From Brevibacillus sp051967035 (GTDB taxonomy: Bacteria; Bacillota; Bacilli; Brevibacillales; Brevibacillaceae), in NCBI RefSeq assembly GCF_051967035.1, contig NZ_JBQCKK010000012.1:1-64000 (forward strand): 64,000 nt of DNA, written 5' to 3'. Position numbers and translations under genes: made by a program. The notes under the pieces were generated by a model, which was given only the letters and a program-made list of their open reading frames with translations, had not been told where the DNA came from and made no database searches. Below, one piece after another: positions 50,827-58,706 of this stretch. Each line of letters opens with the position of its first letter. The first letter of the stretch is position 1.

Positions 50827-52136
50827 TGGTTTTCAACTCCTTTATCACTCTGGTTAACTCTATTAAATACTTTTCTTAGCTTTCCTAAAAGATCCAATTT
50901 TATTTCTTTACCTAAATCATAGTGAAACGTATAGATAGCTTCGGAACATTCCATGATGTCCTTCCGGGCATTGATTTTGGCGAAATACTCCATCCCCTGT
51001 AGGTAGGCTTCCATTCCCTCATCAAAAGAACCTTTTGATACAAGAAAAGCTCCTTTTTGTTTGAAGTATCTGCCGAGTTCAGAAAATCTGTATGGGGTGG
51101 TAAAATCGAATGCCGTATTTGTATCCTCTTGGCTCAAAATGTTTTGAATAGATGCCACATCGTTTACTTTGAGTAGTAACTCAAATAAGAAGTTAACTCG
51201 TGCCAATCGATTGTTTTTAGTTGACTCTTCCACGCACTCATAAAGCAAGGGAATCGCTTGTTCATATTGTTCCTTTTTCGCGAGGACTACTGCACGATAG
51301 TATTTCACCCGCTCTGCGATAAAGCGATATCCTAGCTTTTCATACATGGTTAGATGTTCATCCAGTGCTGAAATATGATTCAGGCGGTAAAACGAGTTAC
51401 ATATGGCTAGGGCAATCCTTTCCTTCGTCTCATTCGCGGTGGGATCTTCCGCATGGCCCAGCTTTCCAAGCTCGATGCACTTCTCATATTTTTTCATATC
51501 ATGCGCTTGAAAAGCCATCTGGTAGTATAAGGTGACTCTTTCCTCTTGATCGAGAAAATCGATATAATGAAGGGCTTCTTCTCCGAGGCGAAAAGATTCC
51601 TCCAGCTTCTTTAAATCATGAATGTCAATCAGGAATTTTTGCAATAGTCCTCTCGCCAGGAATCGTTGCATGCCGTGTTCCCTTGCGTATTTGATGATAA
51701 CGTCATACAAGGGCTGCTGATAGCTTTTGTCCGCCAGCGTACCGACAAAGCGATAGAGCCGTTCCATCAAAATATGGCTTTCTTCATAAGGGGTTTGCAG
51801 AAACCGCAAGGCGACTTTGGTGACCAAGGGAATGTTGCCCAACTGAATAGCCTCATGGATCAGCTCAAATAGGACATCGGGCCGTTCATCAATTTTCATA
51901 TGGTGCTCGATGATTTCCGGTATGGGAATTCCCAGCGTTCTTGCAATGGGCATAATCGTTTTTAACTCGGGCCGTTTGGTATCCCCATTCTCTATTTTCG
52001 CAATCACCCCCTTGGCTACCCCTGAGATTTTCGCAAGTTGGGAGATACTCAGGTTCCCTTGTTCTCTATATTTTTTGATCACCTCGCCTATGGTCGTAAA
52101 ATGAAGAGTGCGAACACTTTCCCCCAAAATCTTCAT
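50823..52136 (-). CDS. RRNPP-type HTH-TPR quorum-sensing receptor/regulator
   Basis: A 437-aa cytoplasmic regulator. XRE-type HTH at about residues 16-72 (IGEVIKKYREQGNLSISQLA, GVAKGVIAKIENG), then about eight to nine TPR-like helical pairs (such as YEKCIELGKLGHAEDP, EQYEQAIPLLYECVEES, GSFDEGMEAYLQGMEYFAK). This is the layout of PlcR, NprR, PrgX and AimR. Re-imported peptide from the overlapping downstream gene is the likely ligand. A TTTACA/TACTAT promoter reads into it from 52211. Confidence 0.87.
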   Translation of the reverse strand: MKILGESVRTLHFTTIGEVIKKYREQGNLSISQLAKISGVAKGVIAKIENGDTKRPELKTIMPIARTLGIPIPEIIEHHMKIDERPDVLFELIHEAIQLGNIPLVTKVALRFLQTPYEESHILMERLYRFVGTLADKSYQQPLYDVIIKYAREHGMQRFLARGLLQKFLIDIHDLKKLEESFRLGEEALHYIDFLDQEERVTLYYQMAFQAHDMKKYEKCIELGKLGHAEDPTANETKERIALAICNSFYRLNHISALDEHLTMYEKLGYRFIAERVKYYRAVVLAKKEQYEQAIPLLYECVEESTKNNRLARVNFLFELLLKVNDVASIQNILSQEDTNTAFDFTTPYRFSELGRYFKQKGAFLVSKGSFDEGMEAYLQGMEYFAKINARKDIMECSEAIYTFHYDLGKEIKLDLLGKLRKVFNRVNQSDKGVENH

Positions 52137-52182
52137 CTTCCTGTCTGATCCTTCCTCTATTTTCTCTCTGTGATTTATTCAA

Positions 52183-52211
52183 ATAGTAACATTGTGCAGA
52201 ATTTTTGTAAA
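52183..52211 (-). promoter_or_regulatory. Promoter of the RRNPP receptor
   Basis: On the minus strand TTTACA (52211-52206), 17-base spacer, TACTAT (52188-52183). Confidence 0.65.
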
Positions 52212-52322
52212 TTGTTGGGATATTCTCTCCGCCAAATCGTCGGCCCATTTACATTCCGTTTACATCCGTACGCTAATGTTTTGGGTATCACCGAAACAAA
52301 CAAGGGAGAAGGAGAGAGCGAA

Positions 52323-53327
52323 ATGAACGATAAGCACAGCACGGAATGGGCAGTCGAAGCTCGCGGACTGGTCAAAACGTTTGGGGACAATCGCGCTGTA
52401 GACGGGGTGGAGTTGCAGGTGCGCGCCGGCTCGATTTACGGCGTACTAGGGCCGAACGGGGCGGGCAAGACGACGACGATTCGCATGCTGACGACGCTGC
52501 TTCGACCGGATGCCGGGGAGGCGCGCATTTTCGGGCACGATGTGAGAAAAGAAGCGCATCTAGTCCGGCAGCTGATTGGCGTGACGGGGCAGTACGCTTC
52601 GGTGGATGAGTCGCTTAGCGCCACCGAGAACCTGATTATTTTCGCCCGGCTGCTCGGACTCGGGCGTGCCGAGGCACGGCGCAAAGCTGCGGAGCTGCTG
52701 GAGGAATTCGGGTTGACGGAAGCGGCGAAGCGTCCGCTGAAGTATTTTTCTGGCGGGATGCGTCGCAGGCTGGATTTGGCCGCGAGTCTGATTGCCCAGC
52801 CGCCGCTTATTTTCCTCGACGAACCGACCACAGGACTTGACCCGCGTACGCGGTCGCAGATGTGGGATACGATTCGTCGGCTCGTCGATACGGGGTCGAC
52901 CGTATTGCTCACAACGCAATATCTGGATGAAGCAGACCAGCTCGCCGACCGGATCGCGGTGATTGACCGGGGGCGGGTCGTGGCAGAAGGGACGGTGGAT
53001 GAGCTGAAAGCATCTGTCGGGACTTCGGCGCTGCACCTGCGCGTCCAGCATGCGCGAAGGATCGCAGAGGCCAGGGAATTGGTGGAGCAAGTGCTCCAGG
53101 TCCGCACAAGCGTCACGGCAGAAGCGGGCCAGATCACGGCGCCCATGGCAAATCCCGATCAGGTGACGGATTTGCTCATCGCTCTTCGCACCCGCGGCAT
53201 TCCGCTTGCGGAGATCAGCGTGCAGAAGCCGACCTTGGACGAAGTGTTTTTGACGATCACGGGAAGCGGTACGACCGAAAGCGCAACGCAAGCTTTGCTG
53301 CAACCGAACAAAGTGGAGGGGGCTTGA
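52323..53327 (+). CDS. DrrA-type ABC exporter ATP-binding protein
   Basis: A 334-aa ATPase of the daunorubicin-resistance class. Walker A GPNGAGKTTT (about 43-52), signature YFSGGMRRRL, Walker B LIFLDEPTTGLD, H-loop replaced by Gln in LLTTQYLDEAD, as is common in DrrA, plus a C-terminal regulatory extension. ATG 52323 behind AAGGAGAG. The permease starts 2 bases after its stop. Two TTTACA repeats 11 bases apart at 52248 and 52259 lie upstream. Confidence 0.92.
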   Translation: MNDKHSTEWAVEARGLVKTFGDNRAVDGVELQVRAGSIYGVLGPNGAGKTTTIRMLTTLLRPDAGEARIFGHDVRKEAHLVRQLIGVTGQYASVDESLSATENLIIFARLLGLGRAEARRKAAELLEEFGLTEAAKRPLKYFSGGMRRRLDLAASLIAQPPLIFLDEPTTGLDPRTRSQMWDTIRRLVDTGSTVLLTTQYLDEADQLADRIAVIDRGRVVAEGTVDELKASVGTSALHLRVQHARRIAEARELVEQVLQVRTSVTAEAGQITAPMANPDQVTDLLIALRTRGIPLAEISVQKPTLDEVFLTITGSGTTESATQALLQPNKVEGA

Positions 53328-53329
53328 GA

Positions 53330-54145
53330 ATGAACAGCGTATCCTGGGAGAAGAACTTAGAGCGTCCATGGAAAAAACGGGCAGGACTCGGTCAGGCGCT
53401 TCGCAACTCGTTGACGATGGCCTATCGGGGGCTGCTGAAAATCCGGCGCACGCCGGAGCAATTGTTTGACGTGACGCTTCAACCGATTTTGTTTACGTTG
53501 ATGTTCACCTATCTATTTGGCGGCGCGATTTCCGGAAACGTGCAAAATTACTTGCCGATCATCATTCCCGGTATCTTGGTGCAGACCGTCATCGGAACTT
53601 CCGTCGTCACGGGCGTTCAGCTGCGGGAGGACATGGATAAAGGCGTATTCGACCGCTTCAAATCGCTGCCGATCGCGCGCATCGCGCCATTGGCCGGAGC
53701 GTTGCTCGCCGACACCATACGCTATACGATTGCGACGGTGCTCACCTTTGCCATGGGATATGTGATGGGCTATCGGCCTGGAGGGGGCCTGGGAGCTGTC
53801 GTAATTGCAGGGCTGCTTGTCATTGTCTGCTCGTGGGCGGTCAGCTGGGTTTTTGCCTTTTTTGGCGTCATTGCCCGTACGGCTTCCAGCGTACAGGGGA
53901 TTTCCATGATCGTGTTGTTTCCGCTTACGTTTCTCTCCAACGCATTCGTCCCGGTGGAGACGCTGCCTGATTGGCTCCAGTGGTTCGTGGCGATCAACCC
54001 GATCTCCCATTTGGTCAGTGCCGTCCGCGAGTTGGCCAATAGCGGCGTGATCGGTATGGAGTGCATGTTTTCCCTCGTTAGCGCTGCCGCCATTGTAGCC
54101 GTGTTTGCACCGCTGACGGTACGTGCTTATCGGCAGCGCACGTAA
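53330..54145 (+). CDS. DrrB-type ABC-2 exporter permease
   Basis: A 271-aa ABC-2 permease with six TM helices; landmarks are RRTPEQLFDVTLQPILFTLMF, the EDMDKGVFDRFKSLPIAR coupling helix and VQGISMIVLFPLTFLSN. Pairs with the preceding ATPase to export a drug or lipid. ATG 53330 with GGAGGGGG seven bases ahead. Confidence 0.92.
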   Translation: MNSVSWEKNLERPWKKRAGLGQALRNSLTMAYRGLLKIRRTPEQLFDVTLQPILFTLMFTYLFGGAISGNVQNYLPIIIPGILVQTVIGTSVVTGVQLREDMDKGVFDRFKSLPIARIAPLAGALLADTIRYTIATVLTFAMGYVMGYRPGGGLGAVVIAGLLVIVCSWAVSWVFAFFGVIARTASSVQGISMIVLFPLTFLSNAFVPVETLPDWLQWFVAINPISHLVSAVRELANSGVIGMECMFSLVSAAAIVAVFAPLTVRAYRQRT

Positions 54146-54254
54146 CGGGAAGGCTTCATTCGGCTGCCAGACAGATGATGGATGATGCTCGCACAGCAAC
54201 TCGTCGGGGAGCGCAGACAGGCGTATCCGCCCGCGTAAAGATCAGATAGCAATG

Positions 54255-54297
54255 AAAAAAATCGCTCAGGAATCAGCAACTCCTGAGCGATTTTTTT
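54255..54297. terminator. Bidirectional terminator
   Basis: AAAAAAATCGCTCAGGA pairs with TCCTGAGCGATTTTTTT around nine bases, between convergent genes. Confidence 0.92.
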
Positions 54298-54300
54298 CTC

Positions 54301-54828
54301 TTAGCCTTGGCCGACAATTTTTTTCAAGCGGCCCACCAGCGGAATGACGATAATCCCGGCTACTACGACCTGGAGGACGTTTCCGGGGATGGAGCCGAAT
54401 GGCAGAATCCAGTTGCTGTAGAGGATGACTTCGACGAAGTAGTAGCCCACGACTTTCATCAGCAGGGCGACCGCTACAGCCAGAGAGTAGGCCAGGATGC
54501 CTTTGCCCGGCATTTTTTCCGCGATGAGTCCGGCGACATAGCCCATGGCACCGACGATGACAAACGTAAACGGCGCCCAGGCTGTCCAGCCGGAGATGAG
54601 GTCGAACAGGCCCATCCCGAAGGCGCCGGCAATCGCTCCCGCTTTTCTGCCGTATACGAAAGCGGCAATAAAAAGAGGGACGTTGCCGAGGTGGATCAGG
54701 CCGCCATTCCCCATGATCGGGAGGCGGATGTTAATGAACATGGTGGCTGCGAGAGTAAAAGCGATAAGAAGAGCATGAATCACGAGCCTTTTTGTTTTGG
54801 ATGATCGGGATGAATGAGTAGAATCCAT
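54301..54828 (-). CDS. ECF transporter S component
   Basis: A 175-aa six-helix substrate-binding subunit. The N-terminus INIRLPIMGNGGLIHLGNVP and FVYGRKAGAIAGAFGMGLFD are typical of S components in the HmpT/ThiW-like group. Substrate is likely a vitamin or precursor but cannot be fixed; no riboswitch is seen upstream. Start ATG 54828 with AAAGAGG eight bases ahead; the open frame to 54984 is not expected to be used. Shared EcfA/T are elsewhere. Confidence 0.83.
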   Translation of the reverse strand: MDSTHSSRSSKTKRLVIHALLIAFTLAATMFINIRLPIMGNGGLIHLGNVPLFIAAFVYGRKAGAIAGAFGMGLFDLISGWTAWAPFTFVIVGAMGYVAGLIAEKMPGKGILAYSLAVAVALLMKVVGYYFVEVILYSNWILPFGSIPGNVLQVVVAGIIVIPLVGRLKKIVGQG

Positions 54829-54970
54829 AAAACAGTCCTCTTTCTTTTTTCTATCTATCATACTCGCAAATCCTGGCGAAATAAATATGCTTTCCGCGAT
54901 TTGTTCGGGCAGGAGCGTCGTTGCCCGATGGCGAAGACAGGAAGCGAATGCTCCAACAGGAGGGGATACG

Positions 54971-55339
54971 ATGAAGATCGCCAAACAGAACGTTAACGGA
55001 GTGGAGCTTGCTGTCGTCGCAAGCGACGAGCTGGTGATTGCCGATGTCCAGGCCGCACTCGATCTGATGGCAACTGTGCGCTATGAAGCCGATTGCGACC
55101 GCATCATTTTGCCCAAGTCCATGTTTGCGGAAAGCTTTTTCGACCTCAAAACGCGGCTGGCAGGCGAGATTTTGCAAAAGTTTAGCAACTACAGGATGAA
55201 GCTGGCGATTGTCGGCGATTTTTCGGTGTATACCAGCAAAAGCTTGCGGGACTTCATCTACGAGTCAAACAACGGCAACGATGTCTTTTTCGTGCCGACA
55301 GAGCAGGAAGCGATGGAAAAGCTGAGCAGGGCCAAATAG
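54971..55339 (+). CDS. DUF4180-like small protein
   Basis: A 122-aa soluble protein resembling DUF4180: IADVQAALDLMATVRYEADC, ILPKSMFAESFFDL and an SpoIIAA-like alpha/beta fold with VVASDELVI. Function unknown. AGGAGGGG precedes ATG 54971. Confidence 0.75.
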   Translation: MKIAKQNVNGVELAVVASDELVIADVQAALDLMATVRYEADCDRIILPKSMFAESFFDLKTRLAGEILQKFSNYRMKLAIVGDFSVYTSKSLRDFIYESNNGNDVFFVPTEQEAMEKLSRAK

Positions 55340-55454
55340 CGAACGAAGGGGAGAGGGGCAAGCGGCCGTACGTGCGGGAGCGCTTCATGGCACGATGCGG
55401 ACGTGTACGGTTTCTGGCGGATTTTCTGCGGTAGCTGACGAGGACGTTACCCAG

Positions 55455-55484
55455 TTGACACCGCCCTCTCCCATTCACTATACT
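55455..55484 (+). promoter_or_regulatory. Promoter of the tyrS leader
   Basis: TTGACA (55455-55460), 18-base spacer, TATACT (55479-55484), about seven bases before the T-box leader. Confidence 0.75.
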
Positions 55485-55491
55485 GTCTATA

Positions 55492-55762
55492 ATCTTATAT
55501 GCGACATACGTTGAAGGAGCCCAGTAGCAGCTTGGTCCCTGTCCTAGAAAGCCGGGGGTGGATGGAACCCGGTACACACCAAGCCTGTGAATTACAACTC
55601 TGGAGTATCTCGGGTAATGCCGAGCGGAGTGGCGAACGATATCTCGCCGAGAGTGGCATGAATGGCGTCCGATAAACAAAAGCGACCATTGGTGCAATCT
55701 GGGTGGTAACACGGTTATGCAATCGTCCCTGCGTCTACAATAGACAAGGGGCGATTTTTTGT
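55492..55762 (+). ncRNA. Tyrosine T-box riboswitch
   Basis: Leader RNA that binds uncharged tRNA-Tyr and lets tyrS be read. Stem I with the specifier codon TAC (55593-55595) in GAATTACAAC; T-box sequence TGGGTGGTAACACGG (55700-55714); terminator AATCGTCCCT/AGGGGCGATT (55721-55756) then T6, which competes with an antiterminator formed with the T-box. The TAC codon agrees with the downstream tyrS. Confidence 0.93.
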
Positions 55763-55822
55763 TGGACGCACAACGGTGATTCGGTATAGGAGATCTACGA
55801 ATCTAAGGGAGTGAAATTGGCT

Positions 55823-57082
55823 GTGAACATTATGGACGAACTGGAGTGGCGCGGTGCCATTCACCAACAAACAGACGCCGAAGGGCTTCGTGAATTGACG
55901 GAGCAAAAATCGATCTCGTTGTACTGTGGCGTGGACCCGACGGGAGACAGCATGCACATCGGTCACTTGATCCCGTTTATCATGCTGAAGCGTTTCCAAC
56001 TGGCAGGCCATCGTCCCGTCATCTTGATCGGCGGCGCGACAGGGACAATCGGCGATCCGAGCGGCCGTCAGTCCGAGCGCTCGCTGCAAACGCTGGAGCA
56101 GGTGCAGGCGAATGTCGACGCTCTCACGGCCCAAATGAAAAAACTGTTCCTCACAGAAGGCGACAACCAGATTCGACTGGTGAACAACTACGATTGGACA
56201 CATAAAATCAACGTCATCGAATTTTTGCGCGATTACGGGAAAAACTTCAGCATCAACGCGATGCTCGCCAAGGATGTCGTGGCAAGCAGGCTGGAGAGCG
56301 GCATTTCCTTCACCGAGTTCTCCTATCAAATCCTGCAGTCGCTTGACTTCCTGCACTTGTACAGACACGAGGGCGTGCAGCTGCAAATCGGCGGCTCCGA
56401 CCAATGGGGCAACATTACAAGCGGTCTCGATCTGATCCGCAAAAAAGAAGGTCCCGAGGCCAAAGCGTTTGGGCTGACGATCCCGCTCATGCTGAAAGCG
56501 GACGGGACGAAGTTCGGAAAAACAGCAGGCGGCGCCGTTTGGCTCGATCCGAACAAAACGACGCCATTTGAATTCTACCAGTTCTGGGCGAACACCGATG
56601 ACCGCGACGTCGTGAGATACTTGAAATACTTTACGTTCCTCTCCAAAGAGCAAATCGACGAGCTGGCGGTAAAAGTCGAGACGGAGCCGCACAAACGCGA
56701 AGCGCAAAAAATGCTCGCAGAGGAAATGACGCGCTTCGTGCACGGCGAAGAGCTGTTGCAGCAGGCAAAACGCATTACAGCTGCTCTGTTCACGGGCGAT
56801 ATCAAATCCCTCACCGCCGATGAGATCGAGCAAGGCTTCAAGGAAATGCCGACCTATGAGGCGACGAAGGAAGCGAAAAACATCGTGGACTGGCTCGTCG
56901 AACTGGGCATCGAGCCGTCCAAGCGCCAGGCGCGCGAGGACATTACGAAAGGCGCCATTTCCATCAACGGCGAACGGGTGAGCGAACTGGATCTGGAAGT
57001 AACGGCTGACCTGGCGATTGGCGGACGTTTTATCATTGTCCGCAAAGGCAAGAAAAACTACAGCCTCGTAAAGCTGTCGTAA
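55823..57082 (+). CDS. tyrS: Tyrosyl-tRNA synthetase
   Basis: A 419-aa class I synthetase (TyrS clade). HIGH-like HIGHLIP after YCGVDPTGDS, KFGKTAGG (KMSKS variant), and S4 RNA-binding domain at the C-terminus (KGAISINGERVS). The exact start is uncertain among TTG 55817, GTG 55823 and ATG 55832; AAGGGAG lies at 55806-55812. Regulated by the T-box upstream. Confidence 0.95.
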   Translation: MNIMDELEWRGAIHQQTDAEGLRELTEQKSISLYCGVDPTGDSMHIGHLIPFIMLKRFQLAGHRPVILIGGATGTIGDPSGRQSERSLQTLEQVQANVDALTAQMKKLFLTEGDNQIRLVNNYDWTHKINVIEFLRDYGKNFSINAMLAKDVVASRLESGISFTEFSYQILQSLDFLHLYRHEGVQLQIGGSDQWGNITSGLDLIRKKEGPEAKAFGLTIPLMLKADGTKFGKTAGGAVWLDPNKTTPFEFYQFWANTDDRDVVRYLKYFTFLSKEQIDELAVKVETEPHKREAQKMLAEEMTRFVHGEELLQQAKRITAALFTGDIKSLTADEIEQGFKEMPTYEATKEAKNIVDWLVELGIEPSKRQAREDITKGAISINGERVSELDLEVTADLAIGGRFIIVRKGKKNYSLVKLS

Positions 57083-57102
57083 AAAATAGCGCAACGAAGA
57101 AG

Positions 57103-57133
57103 CTTCCCTCCACGATGCGAGGGAAGTTTTTTT
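57103..57133 (+). terminator. Terminator after tyrS
   Basis: CTTCCCTC (57103-57110) pairs with GAGGGAAG (57119-57126), then seven T. Confidence 0.9.
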
Positions 57134-57263
57134 GTGACATCCATCCTGGAAGACAGGCTCCGTCAAGCCCCCTGGCTGCACCCAAGCGACAAGGATTTTC
57201 GCCGTGCACACATGCGGACCGTTTCCAAATGGGCGAGGTTGTCAGAGAGAGTCATGCTCCGTA

Positions 57264-57323
57264 TTGACAGGAAATCGAGAACTGGTTATAGTATGTAATT
57301 GTCCGGAAATGATTATCATTATC
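57264..57323 (+). promoter_or_regulatory. Promoter with Fur box for the siderophore-binding lipoprotein
   Basis: TTGACA (57264-57269), 17-base spacer, TATAGT (57287-57292). GGAAATGATTATCATTATC (57305-57323) matches the 19-base Fur box at 17 positions and covers the expected start of transcription, so iron-Fur should repress the gene. Confidence 0.88.
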
Positions 57324-57362
57324 ACTTGTTGATTTTTTATTTGGCAAAAAGGAGAATGCAAC

Positions 57363-58334
57363 ATGAAAAAGTGGCTCACCTCTCTCATGATGTCGCTCGT
57401 ACTGCTGCTGAGCGCTTGCGGGAATGCATCGGTACCAACGGAGAACGCTGCCGGGGGCAACGGGGCAAATCAGGAAGCGAAATCAGAAGCCAAACCGGAA
57501 GGCCAGGCGGAAGCCAAGCCTGAGACGGTTACGTACCAGTCGGAGAACGGCCCCGTCGAGGTTCCTGCCCATCCGAAGCGAATTGTCGGGTTGACGAATG
57601 CGCCGAACGTTCTTGCTTTAGGGGGAACGCTGGTCGGGGTAGATGAATGGACGAAAAAGAATCCGCTTTTCAAGGATAAGGTAAAAGATGTAGAAACTGT
57701 TTCTGATGAAACCATGGAAAAAATTCTCGCCCTCCAGCCCGACTTGATTATTGCCGGGTCCTGGATGAAAAACCTGGATAAACTGAAGGAAATTGCGCCG
57801 ACAGTTGTCTACACCTGGGGCAAGCTCGACTATTTGGCGCAGCAGCGCGAGATCGGCAAGCTGCTGAACAAGGAACAGGAAGCGCAAGCGTGGATCGACG
57901 ATTTCACCAAGCGCGCGCAAGCTGCCGGAGAAGAGATCAAGGCGAAAATCGGCAAGGACAAAACCGTCTCCGTCTTCGAGCATGATGCAAAAGACTTCTA
58001 TGTATTCGGAAACAACTGGGCACGCGGAACCGAAATTCTGTACCAGGCAATGGGTCTGGCCATGCCGGAAAAAGTGAAGAAGGACGCGCTCGGCCCTGGC
58101 TACTACATGCTCTCCCTGGAAGTGATTCCGGAGTACGCTGGAGACTATATCGTACTCAGCCAGCGCAAGGGCGGAGAAAATGCATTCCTGAACTCTGAAA
58201 CATGGAAAAACATTCCGGCCGTAAAAAACAACCGTGTGATCGTCATCGATACGGAGGCCTCTACCTACAGTGACCCGATCACGCTGGAGTATTTGCTGAA
58301 CATTTTCAAGGAAGGTTTTTTGGGCAAGTCGTAA
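57363..58334 (+). CDS. Iron-siderophore ABC transporter substrate-binding lipoprotein
   Basis: A 323-aa lipoprotein of the FhuD/FecB-like class III binding proteins. Lipobox LLLSAC at about residues 15-20, a charged linker, then PeripBP_2 domains: HPKRIVGLTNAPNVLALG, ILALQPDLIIAG, and C-terminal ITLEYLLNIFKEGF. The ligand is a ferric siderophore by class and Fur box. No permease or ATPase gene is adjacent, so it must use a system encoded elsewhere. Confidence 0.88.
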   Translation: MKKWLTSLMMSLVLLLSACGNASVPTENAAGGNGANQEAKSEAKPEGQAEAKPETVTYQSENGPVEVPAHPKRIVGLTNAPNVLALGGTLVGVDEWTKKNPLFKDKVKDVETVSDETMEKILALQPDLIIAGSWMKNLDKLKEIAPTVVYTWGKLDYLAQQREIGKLLNKEQEAQAWIDDFTKRAQAAGEEIKAKIGKDKTVSVFEHDAKDFYVFGNNWARGTEILYQAMGLAMPEKVKKDALGPGYYMLSLEVIPEYAGDYIVLSQRKGGENAFLNSETWKNIPAVKNNRVIVIDTEASTYSDPITLEYLLNIFKEGFLGKS

Positions 58335-58706
58335 TCCGTTACAGCTAGATGAGCAAAAGGCCTGAAAGCAGCGTGGAAAATGCGAGAGCAGGAACACGCA
58401 ACTACCAAAATATAAAATGGCGAAAACGCTTGGGAAACCAGGCGTTTTTTCTTTTTGGACGGCACAGGAGGATAAGCCCTATTCTATTTGCTTTCCAATG
58501 GGCAGGAAGGATGAGGAGCGCCGTTTCTGGTGAACATGGGATTTTTGCGTGTGAGGTGCCGACACGGGCGTGATGCTACAGCCTTGGTGTATGGAGAGAA
58601 GGAAAAGAACAGATGGAGGGAGAGGAATCAAGATAATAAGGGAGAATATTCCTGGATACAACATCCTGTTTTTTCTCTGGAATCTATGGAAAAAGGAACG
58701 AAAGTA
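58335..58706 (+). other. Leader of the helicase gene
   Basis: Contains the terminator at 58425-58450 and no other supported feature. An in-frame ATG at 58530 would add 59 residues to the helicase, but they are low in family-like character. Confidence 0.5.
58425..58450 (+). terminator. Terminator after the lipoprotein gene
   Basis: AACGCTTGG pairs with CCAGGCGTT around GAAA, then T-run. Very similar to the terminator after tRNA-Ala at 33268. Confidence 0.85.

Noticed and set aside
50297..52136. Phage arbitrium (AimR-AimP-AimX) system
   Set aside because: No phage genes, no aimX-like RNA locus recognised, and the receptor is longer than recalled AimR proteins. Called only as RRNPP type.
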